This document shows positions 56,301-64,000 of a DNA stretch of 64,000 nt, piece after piece. Below the pieces are notes generated by a model, which saw nothing but the letters and a program-made list of their open reading frames with translations, did no database searches and had not been told where the DNA came from. The stretch spans positions 1 through 64,000 of the forward strand of contig JAGQYI010000032.1 of NCBI GenBank assembly GCA_020436165.1. The letters are read 5' to 3'. Within the stretch, counting starts at the first letter, position 1. Each line of letters starts with the position of its first letter. The position numbers and the translations under genes were made by a program. The stretch is from Cyclobacteriaceae bacterium. Its GTDB lineage: Bacteria > Bacteroidota > Bacteroidia > Cytophagales > Cyclobacteriaceae.

Positions 56301-59300
56301 TGTTTGAGGAACTACAGCATTAGTTCCTGCCGTTAATCCACCTGGTATTATAACTCCGGTAATATTATAACTTGAAGCTAACACACTTCCTGCTGCAGTA
56401 TTTAGCGTTAACCCAATGGCTACATCGCTACACTCGGTTACTCCCAAACCTGTTGCCATAATTGGTTCAGGATCTATGGTTGCTATTACGTTGACCGAAT
56501 TGCCCGCACAGTTATCTGCACTTATTGGAGTAACCGTGTAGGTAACGTTCAGCGGACCGCCCGTTTTATTCGTATAATTATCATTAAAAATGGCAGCTGA
56601 AGTTAATCCGTTTCCAGTCGTAGGTCCTACATTGGCAACTAAACCAGGAGCCACGCTCGCTGTAATATTATAAGAGGCAGCAGCTACAGGACTACTTCCA
56701 TCTGCGGCTAATGTTATACTAATATTATCGTCACTACAAACGGTCGTATTTAAACCAGCATCCAAAATAGGACGTTTATTTACAGTTACCGGTTTTGTTG
56801 CCGTTCCACCAGAACAACCACCTGAGGAAGATGGAATTACCTGAACATTGCCACCTGTAGATCCAAAATTCACCGTAATAGAGTTTGTACCCTGCCCTAA
56901 AATAATAGAAGCTCCTGTTGGTACTGTCCATGCATAGGTTGTATTGGGTGTATTGGTAACACTATACACAATACCTGTTTCATTTTCACAAACCGCAGCA
57001 GCTCCAGCAATGGCAGAAATTGGAGGAGAACCTTGAACCGTAATACTTAATTGCTGTACATTGCCATCACAACCTTCAGGATTCACTTCAGTTACTTCCA
57101 GGGTTTGTACAGTTGCCGTTGGAAATTGCAGCAGAACAAAAAAGTCGTTAATTGTTCCTCCTGCGAAAACAGTAAATTGACCAGGTATATTCCAATTATA
57201 TGTAGTGCCAACTGGTCCTGGGGTAATTTGATACAAAGAAGTAGCACCACCAACACATTGAGTATTTGCTCCTAAAATCGGGTTATCTGCAGGCCTGGGA
57301 TTTACAGTGATAGTGACTACGGCATCATTCGTACAACTTTGCCCGGAGGCAGTTTCTGTAACTCTTGGATAGAATAACTGGTTATTTACTGCAGAGGCGT
57401 TGGTCGGATCAGGAACCAAAACAGTGTGTGTTGCATTTGTAAACCATGTAACCGTTCTGTTGGCTAAGCCATTTGATACATCATCATCCAAATCAGTTAG
57501 GTTGATCCCTGATTTAGTGCCACTTCCCACAGGAAAATCTTCACAAAACTCGGTTTCTGCAGCATTTACACCTGCATCTTGGTCAATAGCATCAGGACGA
57601 GAAACAATTGTAAATGTAAGTGTTCCGTCTTTGGTACAATTTGGTGTTACATCTGTTCTAGTAACTCGAGTATATACTATGTTCGAAACTGTTGTTACCG
57701 AATGATTTGTTGGTGGGTTAATTAAATCCCCGGGAGTTCTTCCAGGTGCACTAAAATATTCAATTGTTCTGTTTGTGCTACCAACAATACCTGTAACGTC
57801 ATCGTTGTAAACCGTAAGATCTGGAATCAGATAAGAATTCCCACCAAATGCATCTTCACAAACACTTGGTGTTGAGTCTAATGCGTCAGGCAATGTATGT
57901 CGAGTGACATCATAGTTATCTGAACTGGTTGCGCAAACCCCTAATGCAGTTGTTACTGTCCAGGTAAAAGTGTATGTTCCAAGAGGTATATTTCTTGCTG
58001 TAGTACCGGGATCATTTGCATTATCAAAAGTTATTGAACCATTACTTGCGGTCCATGTACCTGTTCCCCCATTATCAGCCGCAGTTGCATTTAGTACAAA
58101 AGTGTCATCACAGGTACCAACTACGGCCGGAGGTGTGCCAATTGGGGTCGAATCTTCAGCGTTTGCTAAAGAGGGCTGTTTATCTTCTGTCTGTGTAACA
58201 GAAGCAGCATTTAAGCTTTGACAATTGGTCGGGGCCGTGGTGCTTTCCACAACAGCATAAAAGGTTGCAGTTGTAGAAGCAGTTGGCGTAAAGATTTCAT
58301 TCTGAGAGCCTGATGCTGTACCAAAACCAGGGTCTGCATCTACTGTTAAACCAGCATCCTGATACCAATGAATAATATTGCCCGCAGGCGGAGCATCCAC
58401 GCTAAGAGCTACACCACCTCCTGTTTCACAGGAAATATTATTAACAGGATTAGTAGCATTTGCAGGACGGGGATTAATAACCACATTAACGGGCCCTAAA
58501 GGTGTAACAGAACAACCTGTTTGATAAATAACACTTGTAATGGTAAATGCGTAGGTTCCGGGAGTACTTGAAAAGTCAGCAGCATATCCAGTTGGTAATG
58601 TAATAGTAAACGGTGGAACTGCTGTTGATGAGGCACCTAGAATACTTCTGTTATTTCCATTTACAGTCCAGTAAATATCATAATCGCCTGCCAGGTCAAA
58701 TTCAACGACAACACCTGGTGATGTTGTTGCAGCTCCATCATCGCATACCGCTGTTTCAGGAGTAATACTGTTCATATTAGGTGGGATACCTCCCACATTA
58801 CTTACTACAGCTGAGCCGGTAATATTAGCATCTGGTGCAGTGGTTATACAGTTTGCGTCCTCAACGGAAACAATTGTATACGTACCTACCGCTGGGTTGG
58901 AGATGCTATAGGGCGAAGTAATTCCATTAACTGCTGCCTGAGGTGTACCATCTATGGCATAAATAAGATTAAATGTTCCGGTACCTCCCATTGCAAAAAC
59001 TACGTCAGGGGCAGGATTTGGAAAACAAACAGCTCCCCCTCCTGAAACGTCTCCTGTAGGCAATGAGTTGATCGTAACAACTACTCCATTTGATAATGCA
59101 CTTTCGCAATTGCCAACACCTATTGTTTTAACATGGTAAGTACCTGATTGAGCAACTGTAGTCAAACTGAGCTGATTACTAGCTCCTGATTGAACAGGAG
59201 TTACAAAATCCGGGGCTTTGTACCACTCGAATGTAATAGCAGCTCCACCAACATTAGACGACTGAAGAATTGTACTGCTTCCGTCTTCACAAATCGTTAG

Positions 59301-61517
59301 CCCATCTCCGACTTCTGAAATGGTTGGTTTTGGTGGAATAGGATTTATAGTAATTACCACATCCTCACTAGTGGATGTACAACTTTGTCCATCCTGAACA
59401 TTGGTTACTGTGATTGTATAGGTTGCAGTTTGGGGCACAAAAGTATTATTAACCAAAGTTTGTGCAATGGTATATGGGTGGGTTTCCGGACCACCATTAC
59501 TTGCTCCGGTAACAAAACCTACAGATCCAGAAGTAGCAACCGTCCAATTATACCGCTGATTTGCATCGGAATTTGAATTATGATCAAGGACAATGTTGGT
59601 TGTTCCGCCACTACACATGGTTTCATCCCCAGATGTGATAAGAGTGGGAGTTAAGTAAGTAAAGAAATCTGCTCCTTCGGTTGTTACAGTACAACCCGCA
59701 TTAGAGGCAGGGTTTGCTACTGTAACCCTCATGTTCCACGTTCTTCGGTTTGTTGTAGCTCCTAAATGATTTACGACAAGACCATTAAATGTTGAGCTTG
59801 TAATTGGACCCACAGTATACTCTGGTGAAGCAAATGAGGAATTATTATCTATTTCCCAATAATAAGTTGTTTGACCTGGAACTGTATTGGTAGTTCCAGA
59901 GGCATCAAGATCTAATGTAACCATGTCACACTGAGATGCACCACTAACAATGGTATACGAAGGACTGGGAACCGGATTATCATAGACCTCCAATGTTACC
60001 TCTACCGGCTCACTTTCGCAGTTTGTCGCCCCACCGGTTCTTTGAGTTACCCAATAAGAATACGAATTAGCAGCAGCACTACTGGCCCCATGTGCAGCAG
60101 GGTTGAAATTATTAGGCGGTCCGCCTGTACTTAAAAGATTAGCTAAGGGATTAGTCCATTTATTATCATCATACCAGTTTATTTCGGTAGCCCCTCCATC
60201 AATATTCCCAACCGTAAGTATTGGTATAGCATCACCAACACATATTTTTTGATCAGTTACCGTAAGCTGTGCAGGTATATCAACAATTTCAATATTATAA
60301 GTTCTTGTTATGGGAGCACTACTTGCATAAAAAGGAGGGCCCCCAAGAGGTGATGGAACAGTGCCCAATGGATTATAAATGTTATACGTCATTGGAGCTT
60401 GATTCGGATTCAATCCATTTGCATCACCCACATTATCATCAAAAGGATTACACGTATTCCAGCTTCTTAATGTGACTACAAATATTTCTCCTACATTAGT
60501 ACCTATAGTAGGCATTTGGACATCAAGGGTATTACTATTGGGGGTAGTAACAGAGGCAGGCAAATACTCTGGCACTCCATAAACCGGCAATTCGGAAGCA
60601 TCGTAATAGACTCCATCAATTGCAATTTTTTCGGTATTCGGAGCACCCAAGCCACCGGTAGTCACGGTATTAGAGGTACCATACACCCATTGCACCCATC
60701 TTGCTTGCTGATTTTGGTTACTTACATTTGTCTCAAATGGAGGTGTACAATTAAAGGTACTTGCATCATCTAATATAACTGCTGAATCATCTCCTTTACA
60801 TATCTCAACGGTCTCTCCCACTTCTGCACCTGCTGAAGCAGGATTCTGATTAATATCATGTGTTCCAATATTCGAATTGGCAATATCATCCCAAACTACT
60901 ATTTCACGATCCACATATCCATTCGCATTAAAGCAGGTACCACTACCTACAATGATTAGCCTAGCTCTCACATGATAGGTACAAGTAGACCCCAGTTTTG
61001 GATAAATGTGTGAGGTAGTCGCTTCATAACCGCTTGCAAATCCGGCATTTACCCATGTGGCATTCACATTATCCCTATTACTAATATCATTATCAAAATC
61101 CCAAAAAAACTGAATTACATAATCACCAGCTACTGAACCTACATCCTCAGCCGGAAATAAAAATCGCATTCTAAAGTTCACAGACCTGGGTGAGCATACT
61201 GAAGTTGGATCAGGTGCAAACGTGATATCCTGCCCGGTAATATCATCACATATGTAACTTGCTGCAAAATCCTCTTCGCAAGGTACTTCTACTGATGGAT
61301 TAACTACTTCACCATCTATGTAAAACGTATTCTCGTTTTCCCCTCCCTCAAAAAAAGTAGTAGCCTCTGTATCATTTGTAAAGGCTTCTGACTCAACAAA
61401 ATCCTTTGCCAATGGAATAGATGGAACTTCCTTTATTCCTTCGGCAAACGAAAAAAACAATAACAAAACCGGAAGGAGAAACAAGACCTTAAGTTTTGAG
61501 GAAGAAGCAGAACGCAT
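47400..61517 (-). CDS. giant SprB-like gliding/T9SS adhesin, 4705 residues
   Basis: A 4705-residue cell-surface protein. Signal peptide at 1-28 (LKVLFLLPVLLLFFSFAEG). Residues about 30-1575 hold irregular PKD- or Ig-like modules with recurring Cys pairs. About 24 tandem repeats of 103-104 residues run from about 1580 to 4064, each opening DPEPVI...TVCSD and closing GC-x-GDSEFI-type. Four PKD modules follow (about 4160-4595: YDWNFGDGSP, WEWGDGQSTT, YVWEFVDD, FEWDFNGDG). A type-B T9SS sorting domain ends the protein (from about 4606: MMQIFDRWGHLLFESDN...GWNGR...PAGVYVYKLE...GDVNLIR). It is probably exported by type IX secretion, moved along the surface and used for adhesion or gliding. The next gene is its PorP/SprF partner. 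The ATG at 61517 begins the signal. Confidence 0.93.
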   Translation of the reverse strand: MRSASSSKLKVLFLLPVLLLFFSFAEGIKEVPSIPLAKDFVESEAFTNDTEATTFFEGGENENTFYIDGEVVNPSVEVPCEEDFAASYICDDITGQDITFAPDPTSVCSPRSVNFRMRFLFPAEDVGSVAGDYVIQFFWDFDNDISNRDNVNATWVNAGFASGYEATTSHIYPKLGSTCTYHVRARLIIVGSGTCFNANGYVDREIVVWDDIANSNIGTHDINQNPASAGAEVGETVEICKGDDSAVILDDASTFNCTPPFETNVSNQNQQARWVQWVYGTSNTVTTGGLGAPNTEKIAIDGVYYDASELPVYGVPEYLPASVTTPNSNTLDVQMPTIGTNVGEIFVVTLRSWNTCNPFDDNVGDANGLNPNQAPMTYNIYNPLGTVPSPLGGPPFYASSAPITRTYNIEIVDIPAQLTVTDQKICVGDAIPILTVGNIDGGATEINWYDDNKWTNPLANLLSTGGPPNNFNPAAHGASSAAANSYSYWVTQRTGGATNCESEPVEVTLEVYDNPVPSPSYTIVSGASQCDMVTLDLDASGTTNTVPGQTTYYWEIDNNSSFASPEYTVGPITSSTFNGLVVNHLGATTNRRTWNMRVTVANPASNAGCTVTTEGADFFTYLTPTLITSGDETMCSGGTTNIVLDHNSNSDANQRYNWTVATSGSVGFVTGASNGGPETHPYTIAQTLVNNTFVPQTATYTITVTNVQDGQSCTSTSEDVVITINPIPPKPTISEVGDGLTICEDGSSTILQSSNVGGAAITFEWYKAPDFVTPVQSGASNQLSLTTVAQSGTYHVKTIGVGNCESALSNGVVVTINSLPTGDVSGGGAVCFPNPAPDVVFAMGGTGTFNLIYAIDGTPQAAVNGITSPYSISNPAVGTYTIVSVEDANCITTAPDANITGSAVVSNVGGIPPNMNSITPETAVCDDGAATTSPGVVVEFDLAGDYDIYWTVNGNNRSILGASSTAVPPFTITLPTGYAADFSSTPGTYAFTITSVIYQTGCSVTPLGPVNVVINPRPANATNPVNNISCETGGGVALSVDAPPAGNIIHWYQDAGLTVDADPGFGTASGSQNEIFTPTASTTATFYAVVESTTAPTNCQSLNAASVTQTEDKQPSLANAEDSTPIGTPPAVVGTCDDTFVLNATAADNGGTGTWTASNGSITFDNANDPGTTARNIPLGTYTFTWTVTTALGVCATSSDNYDVTRHTLPDALDSTPSVCEDAFGGNSYLIPDLTVYNDDVTGIVGSTNRTIEYFSAPGRTPGDLINPPTNHSVTTVSNIVYTRVTRTDVTPNCTKDGTLTFTIVSRPDAIDQDAGVNAAETEFCEDFPVGSGTKSGINLTDLDDDVSNGLANRTVTWFTNATHTVLVPDPTNASAVNNQLFYPRVTETASGQSCTNDAVVTITVNPRPADNPILGANTQCVGGATSLYQITPGPVGTTYNWNIPGQFTVFAGGTINDFFVLLQFPTATVQTLEVTEVNPEGCDGNVQQLSITVQGSPPISAIAGAAAVCENETGIVYSVTNTPNTTYAWTVPTGASIILGQGTNSITVNFGSTGGNVQVIPSSSGGCSGGTATKPVTVNKRPILDAGLNTTVCSDDNISITLAADGSSPVAAASYNITASVAPGLVANVGPTTGNGLTSAAIFNDNYTNKTGGPLNVTYTVTPISADNCAGNSVNVIATIDPEPIMATGLGVTECSDVAIGLTLNTAAGSVLASSYNITGVIIPGGLTAGTNAVVPQTGVAANYLINDTYTNTGNAPLVVQYTAVPVSADGCPGDALVINATINPEPVVSTLLDKTVCSDNAIALNLATNGVSVAAANYNLVNVSIPGGLVPGGSNAAFPSNGVANNFIASDKYKNQTTLPIDVTYQVQGVSVDGCIGKIQPIVVTIDPEPVINGSLSTSVCSDDASGITLSSVGTAIPATNYNLVDVTIPAGATAAGTNVIFPASNVVDTYIASDSYTNKTAAAIDVIYEVQGVSAAGCVGDSEFITLTVDPEPVINPALDVTVCSHLAIGVTLSTNGTSVAAASYDVLGITLDPGLTAAGTNVLPANGVLASYISGDKYTNTTNGSLTATYEVRGTAGGTGCKGDSEFIVVTVDPEPVISLALNTTVCSDGSIGITLTNNGTSIAAANYNIVSVNIPVGITAAGTNAAVPASGVASNYLSTDKYTNQTSGALIVQYDVQGVSGAGCIGDIRTISVTINPEPVIDPGLDATVCSDAAIGLTLNTNGTSVAAANYNIVAVTIPAGLSAGANAVVPANGVAAGYLAGDTYTNQTNSAITVIYEVKGVSASACIGDSEFINITIDPEPVVANSLGTTVCSNDAIGLNLATAATSVAAASYNVLSVSVPVGLTAGGTNAVIPGNAVAPGYLSSDTYYNPTSSSLNVTYNVQGNSAAGCTGDVRAITIVIEPEPVISSALDKTVCSDNNINLTLATNGTSVAAANYNIKSISIPAGVTAAGTNVVIPANTVVAGYLFNDSYTNKTAASLDVIYEVTGVSATGCESQSEFINVTINPEPVIDPGLDATVCSDGSVGIIMASDGISVAAATFNLISISVDAGLIAGGGNVAAANGVANNYFAGDTYTNKTLGPLTVTYEVRGVSGAGCVGDSEFIVATINPEPVVSNSLDATVCSDNAVGINLATDAASIGALNYNLVSINVPAGLTPDGSNAIVSNGVAANYIASDLFTNTTNGAINVTYEVQAVSAAGCVGDSEFIIATINPEPVIDPTLDTNVCSDLAIGLNFNTDVVSVAAATYNLIAVNVGAGLTAGGSNVVPASGIGAAYVANDKYTNTTNGSIDVTYEVRGVSAAGCLGDVQIITITIDPEPVMNNSLSTTVCSDNAVGVIFAGDGVSIAPTGYNIIGVTIPGSLTPNAGNVAIPASGQAANYISGDIYTNVSSLSQDVVYEVRGVSAAGCIGDSEFITVTISPEPVINLGLGTTICSDDPVGITLATNGTSVGAANYDVLSITVDPGLTPGVTNVIAANNVVAGYFTNDTYTNQTAGALNVVYEVRGNSADGCVGDIELINVVVNPDPVVDTGLDDVVCSGLATGLVLNTDGISIGASNYNIIGVTIDPNLTPSGSNAAIPASGVAAAYLSGDVFTNTTNSPHDVEYEVRGVSFSACEGDSEFITITIEPGPVINPALDATVCSDIAIGVNFSVNGGSVAASSYNVVGITPNPSLIPGGTNVGIANGVAVNYIASDTYTNTTSIPLNVIYEVKGVSATSCIGPSEFIVVTIDPEPVIDNGLDKTVCSDEPVGLILVTNGVSVGASTYNVIGITIDAGLVPGGTNATIPQSGVMDSYLSNDSYTNTTGGPLTVIYEARPESGSTCEGNSKFITITVDPEPVVNTGLNTSVCSDDPVGVSLSVEAGSVAAASYNIVSVTVPAGLTAAGSNVAVPANSVAPGYFSGDKYTNKTNSPINVLYEVKGVSGAGCEGDSRIITVTINPEPVINPAITATVCSDNSIGINLGVSGTSVAATNYDVVSVTIPAGLTASGTNAAIPGLAVASGYLNADAYTNQTASPINVTYEIKGNSALGCKGDSEFITVSINPEPVINPGLNRTVCSNEVSGLVFSTNGTSVAAANYNLISVTPAGGLIAGGTNVFPANGVADSYVQNDTYQNTTSGDLKVDYIVAPVSPQGCVGDQLTITLTIHPQPVLDPSLSPAPVCSDVPSGVILAEDVGSIAAVSYNIVGITFDAGLVPGGSNASIGNGQAANAIAGDTYTNTSNVAKQARYNIVPVSADGCEGATQQVIFTVNPAPALASNLNETVCSGSNTTVVFGTTASSTPAANYNVTGVSVPVGLTPGVNAVVPANGVASAYLSTDSYVNTTNGTLVVDYTVVPVSGSGCLGPAGIISVTVEPDFTAIANNTKPTICSNDVADITLTSPSTPSAGSVVFNVTASASSGTVSGFSPSLSFLPNGYVISDNLVNVGNSSQTVTYTITPLAPGAAGGLSCTGSSIIEVVTVDPLPIITPGQSEVICSNEALNYTISTSNGLAGTTFTWPAPTLPAGVTGGSARVAPSSNPIGDTFVNSTSSRQVIVYQVTPFGPSALSCVGNTVNVQVYVDPLPDGTISIDQPVVCYGGNALLSFAMTVGTAPFEIVYNDGSSDITVSNIANSHFIALNNLTASTTYTFKSIKDVNGCEQILAGQNVTVTVEHPVADFTMDVDEDCTPLEVTFTNNDIQPGTQYDWNFGDGSPIFTSSDPTVTHTYVNNSTTSNISFSPTLIATITNGTVVCTNSMMDNVTINAGVSLNITPSETEGCSPLTVNFENNSQGVLTNRWYWREKSTSDENDIQTSKNVSYTLSNTTTSNIIYEVVYEGERNGCGDQVITEITVYPEVLADFTVAPSTTISITNPTITVTNTTGQKASWITLWEWGDGQSTTNVDPGSHTYDSFGEYELKLTIQDPNGVCESVKTQIITVEPTIPVVDFEADVTEGCLPLTIQFTNLSTSVDPDTYVWEFVDDTGKTIGTSTLENPEITFNKAGVINVTLSGSNPLGVTDTETKLGYIEIYEIPTASFSVRPETVFLPDQIMFTANLSKLADEFEWDFNGDGIPESEEFEPSFHYTEPGVYDVSLIAINSSTGCSDTLLIEKAVTVVESGTSDVPNGFFPGTGDGSSTSPDPGSPTGSNSVFLPRIKGVRDDGFMMQIFDRWGHLLFESDNKEVGWNGRHFNTGKLMPAGVYVYKLELVYVSGQQTTVVGDVNLIR
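49320..56790 (-). repeat. tandem array of about 24 coding repeats, period 309-312 bases
   Basis: In-frame repeats inside the giant adhesin. The DNA word for PEP (variants of GGTTCAGGA on the plus strand) recurs at 50869, 51181, 51493, 51805, 52114, 52426, 52735, 53047, 53356, 53665, 53974, 54286, 54598 and 54907, always 309 or 312 bases apart, and continues on both sides. Units are diverged, not identical. Each keeps two Cys about 75-80 residues apart, a likely disulfide. The first unit (NKRPILDAGL) and the last two (EPDFTAIANN, DPLPIITPGQ) are the most divergent. Confidence 0.9.
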
Positions 61518-61682
61518 TTGCAAGTAGGTTAAGTTAGTTTAGTATAAAATCTGCAAGCCACTTATAGATATTTAGATACCCTTAATTATCTATTTGTAAC
61601 CATTATCGCAAAACTTTATATCTAGATGGTTTTTATAACTGGTAAAAATTAACATTCCTAAGCTAAAATCCAACTAAAGATA

Positions 61683-61690
61683 TACCTTTG
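61683..61690 (+). promoter_or_regulatory. -7 box of pyrG
   Basis: TACCTTTG matches TAnnTTTG and lies 47 bases before the pyrG start. The 220-base gap between the divergent adhesin and pyrG genes should also hold the adhesin promoter, which I could not place. Confidence 0.55.
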
Positions 61691-61716
61691 CATCCCATAA
61701 GTTGATAAAAACCTAA

Positions 61717-63366
<1,650 letters not shown>

Positions 63367-63375
63367 TTAAATACA

Positions 63376-64000
63376 ATGGATAGAAATCAAGCAACAGGTT
63401 TATTGGTTATAAGCCTCATGATTCTGGTTTATTTTTACTTCTTTGGAGGAGCTCCTCAGAAACCGGAACAAGCTGAACCAGCAACTAAAACAGAGATACA
63501 ACAAAAACCACAAGCTCAGATTAGCGCACCCCAAATTGTGCCAGATTCAGCTCAGCACAAGGTCGACCAAATGCAATACGGCAGTTTAGCCTCAGCTGCA
63601 TCAGGTACTGAAAACCTTATTACTGTTGAAAACAATGATTTAAGGCTAGTTTTTAGCAATAAAGGAGGGGTTATTAAGGAAGTGGAACTAAAAAAGTTTA
63701 AAACCTACGACCAAACCCCACTTACATTAGTTACTCCTGAAAGCAGTCAGCAAAAACTCATAGCCCAGCAAAACGGCAAAGAACTAAACCTTTACGACCT
63801 TTATTACACTGCAGACCAAAAAACGATAAACGATACGCTTTTAATAACATTTACTGCTAAAAACACTAATGGTGAATTTATTAAACAGGTATACAAGCTT
63901 CCAAAAGAAAAAGGATATCAAATTAAGTACAGGGTAGAAACTTCCGGAATGCCTGAGTTGTTTACGAATGGACTTACACTCGATTGGAACAGCAACTTAC
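63376..64000 (+). CDS. yidC: membrane protein insertase YidC, 5' part only
   Basis: The first 208 codons of YidC, cut by the window edge. It starts MDRNQATGLLVISLMILVYFYFF with the first membrane helix, followed by the Gln/Pro-rich linker (QKPEQAEPATKTEIQQKP) and the beginning of the periplasmic beta domain (TVENNDLRLVFSNKGGVIKEVELKKFKTYDQTPLTLV), which matches the Gram-negative YidC type. The insertase helices lie beyond the window. It helps put membrane proteins into the inner membrane. It follows pyrG by 9 bases, a pairing often seen in Bacteroidota. Confidence 0.93.
   Translation, partial: MDRNQATGLLVISLMILVYFYFFGGAPQKPEQAEPATKTEIQQKPQAQISAPQIVPDSAQHKVDQMQYGSLASAASGTENLITVENNDLRLVFSNKGGVIKEVELKKFKTYDQTPLTLVTPESSQQKLIAQQNGKELNLYDLYYTADQKTINDTLLITFTAKNTNGEFIKQVYKLPKEKGYQIKYRVETSGMPELFTNGLTLDWNSNL

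Noticed and set aside
49320-56790. Regular 309-312 base repeats that could suggest a CRISPR or satellite array
   Set aside because: The repeats lie in one uninterrupted reading frame, are diverged, far longer than CRISPR repeats, and encode adhesin modules.
48426-60773. Many plus-strand open frames of 60-150 codons opposite the giant adhesin gene
   Set aside because: They are mirror frames of a low-complexity, repeat-rich gene (Thr/Ser/Ala-rich coding), lack recognisable domains and do not have gene-like spacing.

Overview
The window comes from a member of the Bacteroidota, most likely a gliding, non-flagellated Cytophagales-type bacterium. The grounds are: a PorP/SprF protein next to a 4705-residue adhesin with PKD-like modules and a type IX secretion C-terminal domain; DUF6090, SiaB/SiaC and DUF4097 families; promoters of the Bacteroidota TAnnTTTG (-7) type; and low-to-moderate GC. 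No rRNA, tRNA, transposase or CRISPR array was seen. One structural RNA, the SRP RNA, is present.

Region by region. Positions 1-6422 are an accessory island of small plus-strand genes: an orphan zinc-ribbon protein, HigBA and ParDE toxin-antitoxin pairs, a secreted hydrolase-like protein, DUF6090, AraC, VOC, a small membrane protein and DUF4268. They are separated by imperfect palindromes that look like integron attC recombination sites, and several gene modules begin with a short sequence complementary to the left end of the palindrome that follows them. Positions 6475-15801 are ordinary chromosome: 2-oxoacid dehydrogenase E1, a kinase-like membrane protein without an ATPase domain, a pentapeptide-repeat protein, DOPA dioxygenase, a winged-helix protein, a Crp-family regulator, a methyltransferase, a START-like protein, an AhpD-like protein and a fatty acid desaturase. 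Positions 16177-20005 are a second two-cassette island with the clearest attC-like sites. Its second cassette carries a 1042-residue fusion of a SIR2 NADase-like domain to a short prokaryotic Argonaute, a probable anti-phage abortive-infection system. Positions 20077-26771 hold DUF2892, NDH-2, a metal-binding lipoprotein, an M13 peptidase and a NarL/NarX-type two-component pair.

Positions 26928-39892 form one long same-strand cluster: ParA, a STAS-like protein, CheY, CheA, a double CheW, a chemoreceptor, CheR, a histidine-kinase-like protein that has lost its phospho-acceptor His, CheD, CheB, a second CheY, CheC, and then a SpoIIE-type phosphatase, SiaB and SiaC. It joins a complete adaptation-capable chemosensory pathway to a Sia-type partner-switching module in an organism that probably glides. 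Positions 40059-44834 hold small conserved proteins, the SRP RNA, FtsE, an ECF sigma/anti-sigma/DUF4097 set and a TPR protein. Positions 44849-64000 hold Cca, the PorP/SprF-giant adhesin pair, PyrG and the start of YidC, which runs off the window.

The most notable items are the cassette-borne SIR2-Argonaute fusion, the two islands of attC-like sites without an integrase in view, the chemosensory/partner-switch super-cluster with its pseudo-kinase, and the adhesin with about 24 repeats of 103-104 residues. All family assignments come from reading motifs in the sequence; no database search was run.
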